A DNA stretch of 64,000 bases from Mycteria americana (lineage: Eukaryota; Chordata; Aves; Ciconiiformes; Ciconiidae), in NCBI RefSeq assembly GCF_035582795.1, contig NW_027445436.1, positions 7,624,770-7,688,769 of the forward strand. Reading direction: 5' to 3'. Under the pieces are notes generated by a model. The model saw only the letters and a program-made list of their open reading frames with translations, was not told the origin of the DNA and searched no databases. Position 1 is the first letter of the stretch, and every line of letters starts with the position of its first letter. Shown one piece after another: positions 45,810 through 56,263 of the stretch. A program made the position numbers and the translations under genes.

Positions 45810-46467
45810 TGTACTGGGTTTACGTGGCAAGGTTTTGGTAGCGGGGGGGGGGGCTGCAGGGGTGGCCTCTGTGAGAAAACACTCTGCAGCCTATGTAAGA
45901 GACCACGGTGGAGCAGGTATTTCCCTGCAGCCTGTGCACAAGACAATGTCCAGAGCAGGTGGATATTTCCTCAAAGAAACTGCAGCCCATGGAGAGACCA
46001 CATAGGAGCAGGTTTACCTTGAAGTACTGCAGCCTGTGGAGGGGGCCCATGCTGGAGCAAGGGAAAAATGTGAGGAGGAAGGAGCAGCAGAGAAAAACTG
46101 TTATTGATTGACCGTAACCGCCCATTCCCCATCCTCCCCCTGTGCCACTTGGGGGAGGGGTAGGTAAAGGAGTTAGGAATTAAGAAATGAAGTTGAACCT
46201 GGGAAAAAAAGGGTGGGAGAAGGTGTTTTAGTTTTTGTTTTTGTTTCTCACAATCCAAATCTATTTTTTAATTGACAGTATTATTAAATTAAGTTTCCCC
46301 AAGTCAACTTTATTTTGCCTGTGAGAGTAACTGGTAAGTAATCTCCCTGTCTTTATCTTGATCCATGACCTTTTCCATCTTATTTTCTCCACCTGTCCTA
46401 TTGAGAAGGGGGAGTGAGAGCACAGCTGGGTGGGCATCTGGCAGCCGGCCAACATCAACCCAGCACA
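45810..46467 (+). mobile_element. Type 2 ERV LTR, full length (short form)
   Basis: A 658-bp LTR from TGTACTGGGTTTACGTGGCA to ATCAACCCAGCACA. Landmarks are a G11 run at 45843-45853, GAAGTTGAACCTGGGAA, a poly(A) region, CCCCAAGTCAACTTTATTTTG and CCTGTCCTATTGAGAAGGGGGAGTGAG. Flanks GTTAT and GTTGT differ at one base and may be an aged 5-bp target duplication. The TATA-containing stretch seen in the other copies is missing, so this copy also has an internal deletion. Confidence 0.9.
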
Positions 46468-46748
46468 GTTGTTGTTCTCTCCTAAATGCCCGTCTAGAAG
46501 CATCCTACAAGCAGTGGTCTAGTGGTTTTATTTAGCCACAGAAAATAAAGAAAATGTTATCTTCTGAATAGAAAATGGAACCTCTGTACAAAATGTCTGT
46601 ATTTCAGTGTTAAAGAGAATCCCAAAGGGCACTTTTATATTTGAAATCATGAATATGTAAGCACTAAGGACCAAACACCTCAAAGGACAGCATTTTAAGA
46701 ACTGCATCTTGAACTGTTAAAGGTATTGAGCTCTGAATTTCTTTTACA
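46468..46748. other. Spacer between two type 2 LTRs
   Basis: 281 bp with no ERV internal sequence, so the two LTRs are separate insertions rather than ends of one provirus. Confidence 0.5.
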
Positions 46749-47885
46749 TGGATTGGGTTTGCATGGTAAGGTTTTGGTAGCCGGGGGGGAGGGGGGGCAC
46801 TACAGGAGTGGCATCTGTGGGAGGATGCCAAAAACTTCCCCTATGCCCAATAGAGCCAGTGCCAGCCAGCTCCAAGACAGACCCACCACTGGCCAAACCT
46901 GAGCCAATCAGTGATGTTGGTAGTGCCTCTGTGATAACACATTTAAGAAGGGGGAAAAACGCTGCGCAACAGCAGCTGGGAGAGAGGAGTTAGACTATTT
47001 GAGAGGAAACAACTCTGCAGACACCAAGGTCAGTGAAGAAGGAGGAGGAGGAGGTGCTCCAGGCGCAGGAGCAGAGATTCCCCTGCAGCCCGTGTTGAAG
47101 ACCTTGGTGAGGCAGACTGTCCCCCTGCAGCCCATGGAGGTCCACGGTGGAGCAGATATCCACCTGCAGCCCATGGAGCACCTCACACTGGAGCAGGTGG
47201 ATGCGCCCAAAGGAGGCTGTGACCGCATGGAGAGCCCATGCTGGAGCAGGCTCCTGGCAGGACCTGTGAACCCGTGGAGAGAGAGGCCCACACTGGAGCA
47301 GGTTTTCTGGCAGGACTTGTGACCCCATGGGGGACCCATGCTGAAGCAGTCTGTTCCTGAAGGACTGCACCCCTTGAAAAGGACCCACGCTGCAGCAGTT
47401 GTTTGTAAAGAACTGCAGCCCGTGGGAAGGACACATGTTGGAGAAGTTCGTGGAGGACTGTGTCCCATGGGAGGGACCCCATGCTGGAGCAGGGGAAGAG
47501 TGTGAGGAGGAAGGAGCGGCAGAGACAACGTGTGATACACTGACCACAACCCCCGTCCCCCTGCGCCCACTCGGGGGGAGGAGATAGAGAAAATCGGGAG
47601 TGAAGTTGAGCCCGGGAAGAAGGGAGGGGTAGGGGGAAGGTGTTTTAAGATTTCGGTTTATTTCTCACTACCCTACGGTGATTTTGATTGGTAATAAATT
47701 AAATTAAGTTCCCCGAGTCAAGTCTGTTTTGCCCATGATGGTAACTGGTGAGTGATCTCTCCCTGTTCTTATCTGGACCCATGAGCCTTTCGTTATATTT
47801 TTCTCTCCCCTGTCCTGTTGAGGAGGGGGAGTGATAGAGCAGCTTGGTGGGCACCTGGTGTCCAGCCAAGGTCAAACCCACCACA
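46749..47885 (+). mobile_element. Type 2 ERV LTR, expanded form with internal minisatellite
   Basis: 1137 bp, from GGATTGGGTTTGCATGG to GGTCAAACCCACCACA. TATA-like ACACATTTAAGAAGGGG is near 46940 and AATAAA near 47692. The extra length compared with 45810-46467 comes from many repeats of a GC-rich unit at about 47075-47500. No good target duplication is seen (TTACA and AGTAC). Long open frames on both strands are a by-product of the repeat. Confidence 0.9.
47075..47500 (+). repeat. Minisatellite inside the type 2 LTR
   Basis: About eight diverged units of 45-65 bp are built around CTGCAGCCCATGGAG and CACNCTGGAGCAGGT. Fewer units occur in the LTRs at 23.4, 45.9 and 54.1 kb, so the array expands or contracts within the family. 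Confidence 0.8.
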
Positions 47886-48159
47886 AGTACCAAAACAAAA
47901 GGAAGGAACAAAACCCAACTGGGAATTTTACAGCAGTAAAATATGGGGACTAAAGTGATTAGAAACAGTGAGATTCAGGAAAATAATTGTATAACACATG
48001 ATTTAGGTGAGCAGGGTCAATGTTGGTGTTTTGCAAGAGTGAAAGACTTGGGTGCTTTGTTCCTCCCTTTCAAGAAATCGATTTTGTTAAATTTATAAAT
48101 AATTAGTTACATTTGGAAATTGTGATCCTGCCTTCTCAATGTGTGGTCACAAAGGAAAA
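47886..48159. other. Short single-copy spacer
   Basis: Nothing recognised. Confidence 0.35.
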
Positions 48160-49330
48160 AATACAAGGCTGTGACCCGACGCTACCCGATGCTACGGGGA
48201 CAGGCAGTTTCTTTTAAGGATCCTTGGTAGAATGAGAACTGGCCACAGGGTTGTAGTTAGAATTAGAGCTTTATTATTGTAAGGCTATTTGCTGGGTCCT
48301 GCACTTGGGTCATAACAACCCCATGCAATGCTATAGGCTTGGGGAAGAGTGGCTGGAAAGCTGCCAGGCAGAAAAGGACCTGGGGGTGTTGGTCGACAGC
48401 TGGCTGAATATGAGCCAGCAGTGTGTCCAGGTGGCCAAGAAGGCCAACAGCATCCTGGCTTGTATCAGAAATAGTGTGGCCAGCAGGACTAGGGAAGTGA
48501 TCGTCCCCCTGTACTTGGCACTGGTGAGGCCACACCTCAAATACTGTGTTTAGTTTTGGGCCCCCCACTACAAGAGAGACATTGAGGTGCTGGAGCATGT
48601 CCAGAGAAGGGCAACGAAGCTGGTGAAGGGTCTAGAGCACAAGTCTTATGAGGAGCGGCTGAGGGGACTGGGGTTGTTTAGCCTGGAGAAAAGGAGGCTG
48701 AGGGGAGACCTTATCGCTCTCTTCAACTACCTGAAAGGAGGTTGTAGAGAGATGGGGGTTGGTCTCTTCTCCCAGGTAACAAGCGATAGGACAAGAGGAA
48801 ATGGCCTCAAGTTGTGCCAGGGGAGGTTTAGATGATTGGATATTAGGAAAAATTTCTTCACCAAAAGGGTTATCAAGCATTGGAACAGGCTGCCCAGGGA
48901 ATTGGTTGAGTTAAATCCCTGCAGGTATTTAAAAGACATGTAGACGTGGCGCTTAGAGACATGGTTTAGTGGTGGACTTGGCAGGATTAGGTTTACAGTT
49001 AGACTCGATGATCTTAAAGGTCTTTTCCAAACTAAATGATTCTATGATCCTATGATTTATGATTATTATATACAAATTTTAGCAATCAGCATAGCTTATT
49101 GTTACACAGAATTTCTAGCAAATAGCATAGCTTTCCTATTGCTTAAAATTTCAGTTATCTAGACTGTTCAGTCACCTGAACCCTCTGTATATTGGGTCAA
49201 ATTCTTAATAATCAGCGCACGATACAATAACCATAATCTAGATGCTGACTTTAAAAAGTAAGAGTCACTCAATCCTCGGAGGAAGAACAATGGAGGCAGT
49301 GTCATGGTACTGTAGCCGATGGTGAGGATG
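48160..49330 (-). mobile_element. Possible LTR-like element split by a CR1 (low confidence)
   Basis: The segments at 48160-48294 and 49064-49330 flank a CR1. On the minus strand the left one holds AATAAAGCTC (near 48275) followed by a GC-rich stretch, like R-U5. The right one has a pair of related motifs (GCAATCAGCATAGC and GCAAATAGCATAGC), like U3 repeats. No ends or target duplication could be fixed. Confidence 0.3.
48295..49059 (+). mobile_element. CR1 LINE, 5'-truncated
   Basis: It begins at GGTCCTGCACTTGGGTCATAAC within ORF2 and follows the reference CR1 to a worn tail (ATGATTCTATGATCCTATGATTT). ORF2 is interrupted by a stop near 48552 and a small insertion near 48832, so it has aged more than the copies at 10 and 22 kb. 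Confidence 0.95.
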
Positions 49331-50599
49331 CCCCCCCTTCCTCACAGTGCGGGTATCCTCTGTATCACACTGGGAAGCATGAAGGCCTTAGCAGTCCGGC
49401 TGCTGTTGGAATCACTTCAAAAGCCTTTTGGATAAGCTGAGGTATCTATACCTTTCAGTCTGGGGATTTGGTCTTTATTATTTCATTAAGTTAGTGGATT
49501 CTGAAGAGGCTGCCAGACAATCAATATGCAAGGATTATGGCTGCAGGAGACAGTAAGCTGCGGGTGGCAGTGGCTTCATAATGATCTTTATCTCTTCGCA
49601 TCCATTGTGTCCTGCCTACATGTTGCTCTCCCTTTGACCTGATGACACTGCTCCTAGTATACATTAGGCCTCAGCATGAGCTGTGCGTTAGCCAAAATCT
49701 GAGCAAGAGTTGAGTGAATAGTCACTGGAAGCATCCCTGTCCACAGGGGAATCATGGGTTTTGCTGTCCAGAATATCTCATGTGCCGTTACGCTTCCCTG
49801 TTCCATAACTGGTGTCACCATATCCTGGCAACAATGCTGTACCAGGTGTCAGGAGCAGGGGCTACTGATCACAGGCTCTCCAAAAGCATTGTAACAAAAG
49901 GGCAAAGATACAGATTTACTACACTAGTCCTACCACCTTTCTAGACTGAGATACAAAAGCCAAAATACATTTCTACTTTCTATGCAGGACAGGGCTAAAA
50001 CATATTCACTCAGCCTAGAATTGATGCACCTGGGAAGTCTATTTAACTTGATGAAGTGTGTCTCACAAAAGTCAAGCAGCTCAAAAGAAGGGTATGGCAA
50101 ACTACTTGGAGAAAGCAGGGACTGCTTTCCACTTTCATGGGAGGAAACTTCTGCTAATTTGGGGGCTTTGATACACAGTTGTAGCTCAAAAGCAATGGAA
50201 ACATGAGAGGTAAAAATGAGAATGATCTCACTTTTTAAAAGCAAGACATTTGGAAGCTGAAGCATGACATGTTCAAGCATTATAGACAAAAGAGATTCCA
50301 AGGGTCGCAGAGCCTACCTGTGGAATGTGGCTGGTTGGTTAGAAAGTACAAGTGAGCATCTTGCAACACTGCTAGCACTAACAGTACTTCAAATTTTGCT
50401 TCAAGGAAAGCCCATAACCCTACACAGATAGGATTCCACTGTGAGATACTTTCCTGAAAATGGGTACAAGGAATGACAGAGCATGTCTGTAAATAAAGGA
50501 AAACACCACATACCCTAACAACACAGTATATACAGCTCTTGAATTAACGAAAGCACAAGGCTTGGCTTCCTACTTATAGTAAACCCACCACAGGTACCC
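49331..50599. other. Single-copy DNA, no gene recognised
   Basis: Open frames at 49714-50301 on both strands have no known motif. Confidence 0.4.
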
Positions 50600-51014
50600 C
50601 AAACAGGAGCAGGAGAAGAATGTGAAGAGGAAGGAGCGGCAGAGAATAAGCGTTGTGAACTGACAGCAACCCCCATTCCCCATCCCTCTGTGCCACTTGG
50701 AGGGGAAAGAGGAGGCAGCAGAGTCAGGAACAAAGGACTGAAGTTGAGCCTGGGAAGGGGGGGTGGGGGGAATGTGTTTTTAGTTTTGTTTTTGTTTCTC
50801 ACTATTCTCTATTTTTTAATTGGCTATAAATTAAATTTATTTTCCCCAAGTCGAGTCTGTTTTGCCTGTGATGGTAACTGTTGAGCCATCTCCCTGTCCT
50901 TATCTCGACCCACAAGTTTATTTCACCTTATTTTCTCCCCTGTCCTGCTGAGGAGGGGGAGTGAGAGAGTGGCTTGGTGGGTGTCTGGCAGCCAGCCAAG
51001 GTTAACCCACTACA
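50600..51014 (+). mobile_element. Type 2 ERV LTR, 5'-truncated
   Basis: It starts at AACAGGAGCAGGAGAAGAATG and continues with GGAGCGGCAGAG, CTGTGCCACTTGGAGGGG and GAAGTTGAGCCTGGGAAG. CCCCAAGTCGAGTCTGTTTTG and the end GGTTAACCCACTACA complete it. U3 and the minisatellite are lost. Confidence 0.88.
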
Positions 51015-51498
51015 GTAGGGTTAGTGGTGAGATTTTTCCATCTAGAAGAGGCTGGTGATGTATAAATTTGCACTAGTTTCATAAGCATGGCTGTTTGTGA
51101 GGACTGGCAAAATAATAGAAATCAGGGAACCTTAGACCTTAGAGGAAGGAGTACAGGGTTTTTTTCCCTTTTCTCCTTATTGAGAAAAAGCTAAGAGTGA
51201 GTTCTCTTTAGTGTGCTCTCTAGCAAAATCCTTTGGTGTTTTTGTTGTGGGATTTTACTGTTTGGCAGGTACTTGGGGATTTGTGGTCGTTATCATACTA
51301 GTTTATGTAGAGTTAGCTTTTGTAAGCACCACAATTATGCCTCGGGTTTTGGGTTTTTTTGTTTTTTTTGGTTTTTTTTTTGTCTAGATACCCTACTTCC
51401 TGCAGGTACAGTAGCTATAGTATGTCTCAGTGCAATGCAGATATTTCAAGCTAATATTTAGAGCATTTTGTGGTTAATTTTGTTATGGAAATTACGCA
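51015..51498. other. Single-copy DNA
   Basis: No gene recognised. A G/T homopolymer-rich stretch lies at 51350-51385. Confidence 0.4.
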
Positions 51499-52030
51499 TG
51501 CCAGCCACCATAACAGGGTTTGACTCTAGGTTTCCGCATAAGCCGAAAGATAGATTCCTTTATGAAAGTACTTTTTATTAATAGTGCTACAGCTCAAGCT
51601 GGGTGCCTCCTAAGGCAAACAAAGACTCCAAACAAAGAAATCCCTGGGCAATTATACCCTTACAATCTAAATTCCCCACCCCTCACGCAATAGTTCGGAC
51701 AAATAGTAATATTAAGGTCTGGTGTCTTCTTGCTTTTTTATTGCTTTGATTTGTTTGCTGTTTTGTTACTCAGCGGTCATCTTCTTATACAACATCATAT
51801 CCTCTTAGGTTGGTTTCGGCCGATTCTGTAGTTAGCTATTTGGCATGTTGTAATACGGCTGTTACAGTTCATATACCACGATCTATAGGCTTTGTCTACT
51901 CTAGCTATTAATGTTCAAGCTGCTAGCTCTGAGTTTTGACTAACTTTTTCTACAACAATTTCTGTAATCACTTATTCTTTATATTTGTTAGGAAAATCTC
52001 ATTCCCTAACTATTGTACCAATTAGTCTTT
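51499..52030 (-). mobile_element. Candidate ERV LTR, minus strand
   Basis: On the minus strand a TATA-like GGTATAATTG (51657-51651) is followed about 75 bases later by AATAAA (51579-51574). A plausible U5 ends near TGGCTGGCA at 51499. This spacing is typical of an LTR R region. The upstream end is not defined and no target duplication is seen. It is not related to types 1 or 2. Confidence 0.4.
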
Positions 52031-52089
52031 ATAGTATTAAATTGTATGAACTTTCTTAAGAGTATGACATTGTATTAGCTTTTTAAAAG

Positions 52090-52640
52090 ATATATATTCT
52101 ACATTGTATACTGCATAAACATGGTTAAGTCAGCATAACTAAAGGGCCCCAGCCCACTGCAAGGAGGAGAAGAACAACTCCCACCTTGAAGATAAGGACC
52201 TTTTTTTTCTCGGAATCTTAAAGCCATCCACAAAGAAGAAAGGATAGCCCTGGACTACCAAGATTACGCCAGCATCCAAGACCCTCCAACAGCTCTGTGA
52301 AACCCTCCCATTATCTGGCATCATAGATAAGTAACTATAGCAAGACAGACTCCAAGGATGTTTAGATCAAGAAAAAAGCAGATGGATGATGACGCCATAG
52401 AATTATAGTTCCTTTTCAAAACAGTAGTATGTGTGTTAAGTAGCAATTCGTCAAATCATGTTGTATCTGAAGGCTTGAAAGGTATAAGAACCCTGTGTAA
52501 AACCACATTCGGGGTGCCCCAATTTGAATGGGACACCTCATGCGCATGAATAAAGAATTGCTCTTGTAATTCTATAATTTGCATCCTAGCCTGTGATGGT
52601 GTGCCCCACCCCCTCCCCCCAACCTGACCTTTATCTCACG
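52090..52640 (+). mobile_element. Candidate ERV LTR, plus strand
   Basis: GGTATAAGAACCCTGTG (TATA at 52483-52488) is followed by a C/G-rich self-complementary stretch (GGGGTGCCCC) and AATAAA at 52549-52554, then a pyrimidine-rich end. The core promoter and poly(A) arrangement is LTR-like. The ends are estimates. Confidence 0.42.
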
Positions 52641-53841
52641 TAAACCTTCTCAAGTGATAACTACCAGTGGCTGTCATAATGGATGCGTGTGGTAGTGATG
52701 GCTGCATCCAGCTCAAAGTGGATTCGGCAGACAGATAACAACACAATAGCCAAGGGCTATTGTGCAATGTCTCCACCTAAACACAGTGAAGAAACTAAAA
52801 TCTGTGGTCGGTATGCAAATATTGCTTTAATTTCATCACGAAGTATAGCTACTGAATGTTTTATGAATGACTTTTTTTTCAGTAGCTGATATATTTTTTT
52901 AAGGCACATTGTGTAAGGCCTAACAATTTAAAGTAAAAACAATTAAAGCAAAAGAGGAATGTTGAATGCATTAGGGGTTTGGCTAACTATCAGTATTAAA
53001 AAGTTTAACAAATACAAATAACATTGTTGTACATCAGGTTCTTTTTGTCATTTCTGTAATATACCAATACATTATGAAATTCATGTATCATGAAAGTAAT
53101 AACAAACTTCTCATGTTTTCACCTGTTGGTATTACAACAAATAATAACACTGTTTCCATGACATGCCTTATGGAATAGTTTACTATTTTCATAATCAGTG
53201 CCACTATATTTGGCACCCTAAAGCAGAATTGGAGAGGACAAGCTTATGAACCTCTCTTGCTGAATGATAAGTTAGCTGGCATACAAAATGACAAGATCTC
53301 AGCTGAAACAAGGAAGCAAATGACCAAAGACATTTCTTCTGGAGCTGCTTCTGCTTCCTGAGTGGGTTTCCCTTCAGGTTTCCATCATGGACAGGAGATA
53401 GATTACGGCTGGGTCTGTTGCTGTGACTACTTGCACTACCAAGGCAAGTTGATGCCACAACAGCTTTTACTGCAGCCTGAGAAAGAGAGATCAAACAAAT
53501 GTTCCTTAAAGGACACGGTCTCTCAGTATTACAATGTTAGCATCATGTAGCGAATGAACGTTACTGCGTTTAGTCTTCATGGTAATGTCATATTCGAATA
53601 CCCAAATATCAGATTTAGAATGACATTTGAAATACTGGATTGAGATTTAGAAGAGTTGCTTTCCTAAGGTTTCGGTCTTGGCCAACGTGAATAGAATTTT
53701 TTTTTTTCAGCTGCACATACCCTTGTATTATTTTTAAAAACTACCGCAGGCTTCCTTCATTGAAATTAGATGGCAAAAAAAAATGCTCTTCCATCTTAAT
53801 AATGTGATTATCACTGACTAGTCCAGGAACACAAAGGGAAC
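52641..53841. other. Single-copy DNA
   Basis: No gene or repeat recognised. Confidence 0.4.
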
Positions 53842-54745
53842 TGTATTTGGTTTATGTGGTGAGGTTTTGGTGGAGGGGGCAGTGGCTGAAGGGGTGACCT
53901 CTGTGACAAGAGACCAGGGGCTGCCCTGTGCCGGACACAGCCAGTTCCAGCCAGCTCTGCAACAGACCCACCGCAGGCCAAAGCTGAGCCAATTAGCAAA
54001 GATTATGTTGCCTCTGTGAAAACATATCTAAGAAAGAGCAAAACACTGCCCAGCAGTGAGGAGTGAGGAAAAAAATTGTGAGAAATAACCCTGTGAACAC
54101 CAAGGTCTGTGAAGAAGGAGAGGGAAGAGGTGCTTCAGGTTCCAGAGCTGGTATTCCCCTGCAGCCCATGGAGAGGAACATGCTGGAGCAGATATCTACA
54201 CTGCAGCCTATGGAGGATCCCACACTTTAGCAGGTGGATATTTCCTGACAGGAACTGCATCCCATGGAGGACCCACACTGCAGCAGCCTTATCCTGAAGG
54301 ACTGCAGCTCGTGGGAAGGACACATGCTGGAGCTGGGGAGAAGTGTGAGGAGGAAGGAGCAGCAGAGAGAAACTGTTAGAAACTGACCGCAACCCCCATT
54401 TGCCCTGTGCTGCTTGGGGCTGTGGGGTGAGGAGGCAGAGGAGTTTTGGGAATGAAAGAGTGAAGTTGAGCCTGGGAAAAAGGGGCAGGTGGGGGGAAGG
54501 TGTTGGTTTAATTTGTCTTTGTTTCTCACTATCCTACTCCATTTTTAATTGGCAATAAATTAAATTGATTTTCCCCAAGTCAAGTCTGTTTTGCCCATGA
54601 TGGTAAATGGTAAGTGATCTCCCTGTCTTTATCTCGACCCATGAGCTTTTTTTCATTTTCTTTTCTCTCCCTGTCCTGCTGAGGATGGGGAGTGAGAGAG
54701 TGATTGGACAGGCGTCTGGCAGCCAGCCACAGTTAACCCACCACA
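53842..54745 (+). mobile_element. Type 2 ERV LTR, full length (intermediate form)
   Basis: 904 bp from TGTATTTGGTTTATGTGGTG to AGTTAACCCACCACA. GTGAAAACATATCTAAGAAAG is the TATA-like region, AATAAATTAAATT near 54555 the poly(A) signal. The G-run has decayed to GGAGGGGG. The centre holds about four minisatellite units, between the short and expanded copies. Flanks GGAAC and GAAAC differ at one base and may be an aged 5-bp target duplication. Confidence 0.9.
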
Positions 54746-55700
54746 GAAACCATTATTTATCGCTACTGCACCTGCTAAGTACAATGGCACAGAACATACT
54801 GGCAACTGCCTATATATAAAAAAATGCTGGGGATAGGGTCTTGTATTGTAGAAAATGTAACAAAGTGAAGACACCCATTAGGAAAGTTATCTTAGCCCTT
54901 GCCTTGAAGAGCTTACTGTCTGGAAAAAAACCCCACCATACAGAGGTGGGGAGAAGAAACACTAATTTCTTTGTATGAGTATTCTACCTATTGACTTGGC
55001 TAACTTTTTTGCTTAGGGATCACAGAAAAAGCAGGTCTGCAGAACGGATGAGAATTAATATAGCAAGTTTTGTGGATGGCTTGGAGAGGTAACTGTACAA
55101 AAAGTGCAAAGATACTAATGAAAAAGTAGACTATATGAAATGGCATCAAAGTAGAATAAGCAAATGTAGAATATGAATACAAAGTACAAGGCATGAGTCA
55201 ATAAAAGTAGCAATCATTTTGAAGGTGGGAGGCTAGACCTGTTAAAGGAAAATCACAGGCATCCATAGTCATAGTGAAATGATTTGGGACAACAGATTAG
55301 AAACAAAATTATCTAATCATTGATATTAAAAAGTATAAAGATGCATTCAATGCCCTTTAGTCTCGATAGCCATTTGGATGTATATGAAAAAACTTGAACA
55401 CAATCAATCATGACTGATTTGGTGTTTTGATCTTTAGAGTTATTCTGTAAAAATATGACTTTACATAAAGAAGTACATAAAGTATTGTGCTGGTCTTGTA
55501 TGCTTGGAAAGAGGGTAGTTTTATATTATTCTTGCTCACAGAATAACAACTAAAGCATGTATTCATTATCTGGTTTTCTGTTCTGTTCTTATTTTTATGG
55601 GGAGGAATTAATTACCTAAACAGTTCTGATTAGTTTTATATATATAAAACTTTTAGATATAAATATAATAACTACTAGTTGTAGTTAATTATTAACTAAT
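54746..55700. other. AT-rich single-copy DNA
   Basis: No gene or repeat recognised. Confidence 0.4.
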
Positions 55701-56263
55701 TGTCATGGTTTAACCCCAGCTGGCAACTAAGCACCACACAGCCACTCGCTCACTCCCCCCCGGTGGGATGGGGAGAGAATCAGAAGAGTAAAAGTGAGAA
55801 AACTCAGGGGTTGAGATAAAGACAGTTTAATAAGTAAAGCAAAAGCCGCGCACACAAGCAAAGCAAAGCAAGGAATTCATTCACTACTTCCCATCAGCAG
55901 GCAGGTGTTCAGCCATCTCCAGGAAAGCAGGGCTCCATCACGCGTAATGGTTACTTGGGAAGACAAACGCCATCACTCCGAATGTCCCCCCTTCCTTCTT
56001 CTTCCCCAGCTTTATATACTGAGCATGACGTCATATGGTATGGAATAGCCCTTTGGTCAGTTTGGATCAACTATCCTGGCTGTGTCCCCTCCCAGCTTCT
56101 TGTGCACCTGGCAGAGCATGGGAAGCTGAAAAGTCCTTGACTAGTGCAGCAACAACTAAAACGTCAGTGTGTTATCAACCCTGTTTTCAGCACAAATCCA
56201 AAACATAGCCCCATACCAGCCACTATAAAGAGAATTAACTCTATCCCAGCCAAAACCAGGACA
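55701..56263 (-). mobile_element. Solo LTR, type 1 variant a, minus strand, with target duplication
   Basis: A complete LTR in reverse orientation, bounded on the plus strand by TGTCATGGTTTAACCCCAGC and AAAACCAGGACA. Perfect direct repeats CTAAT flank it (55696-55700 and 56264-56268). On the minus strand a perfect TGACGTCA (56033-56026) precedes a TATATAAAG TATA box. The central segment matches the LTR at 11154 and not the variant b copies. It is well preserved and probably one of the younger insertions. Confidence 0.94.
56026..56033 (-). promoter_or_regulatory. Palindromic CRE in type 1 LTR U3
   Basis: TGACGTCA is the consensus CREB/ATF site and lies about ten bases upstream of the LTR TATA box. 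Other type 1 copies have the one-base variant TGATGTCA at the same place. Confidence 0.65.

Noticed and set aside
46995..47570. Long open frames on both strands, up to 191 codons
   Set aside because: They lie inside the type 2 LTR minisatellite; openness comes from GC-rich repeat units, with no domain.
45810..47885. Two type 2 LTRs as the ends of one provirus
   Set aside because: Only 281 bp separate them, with no viral internal sequence, primer-binding site or polypurine tract; they differ in length and flanks.
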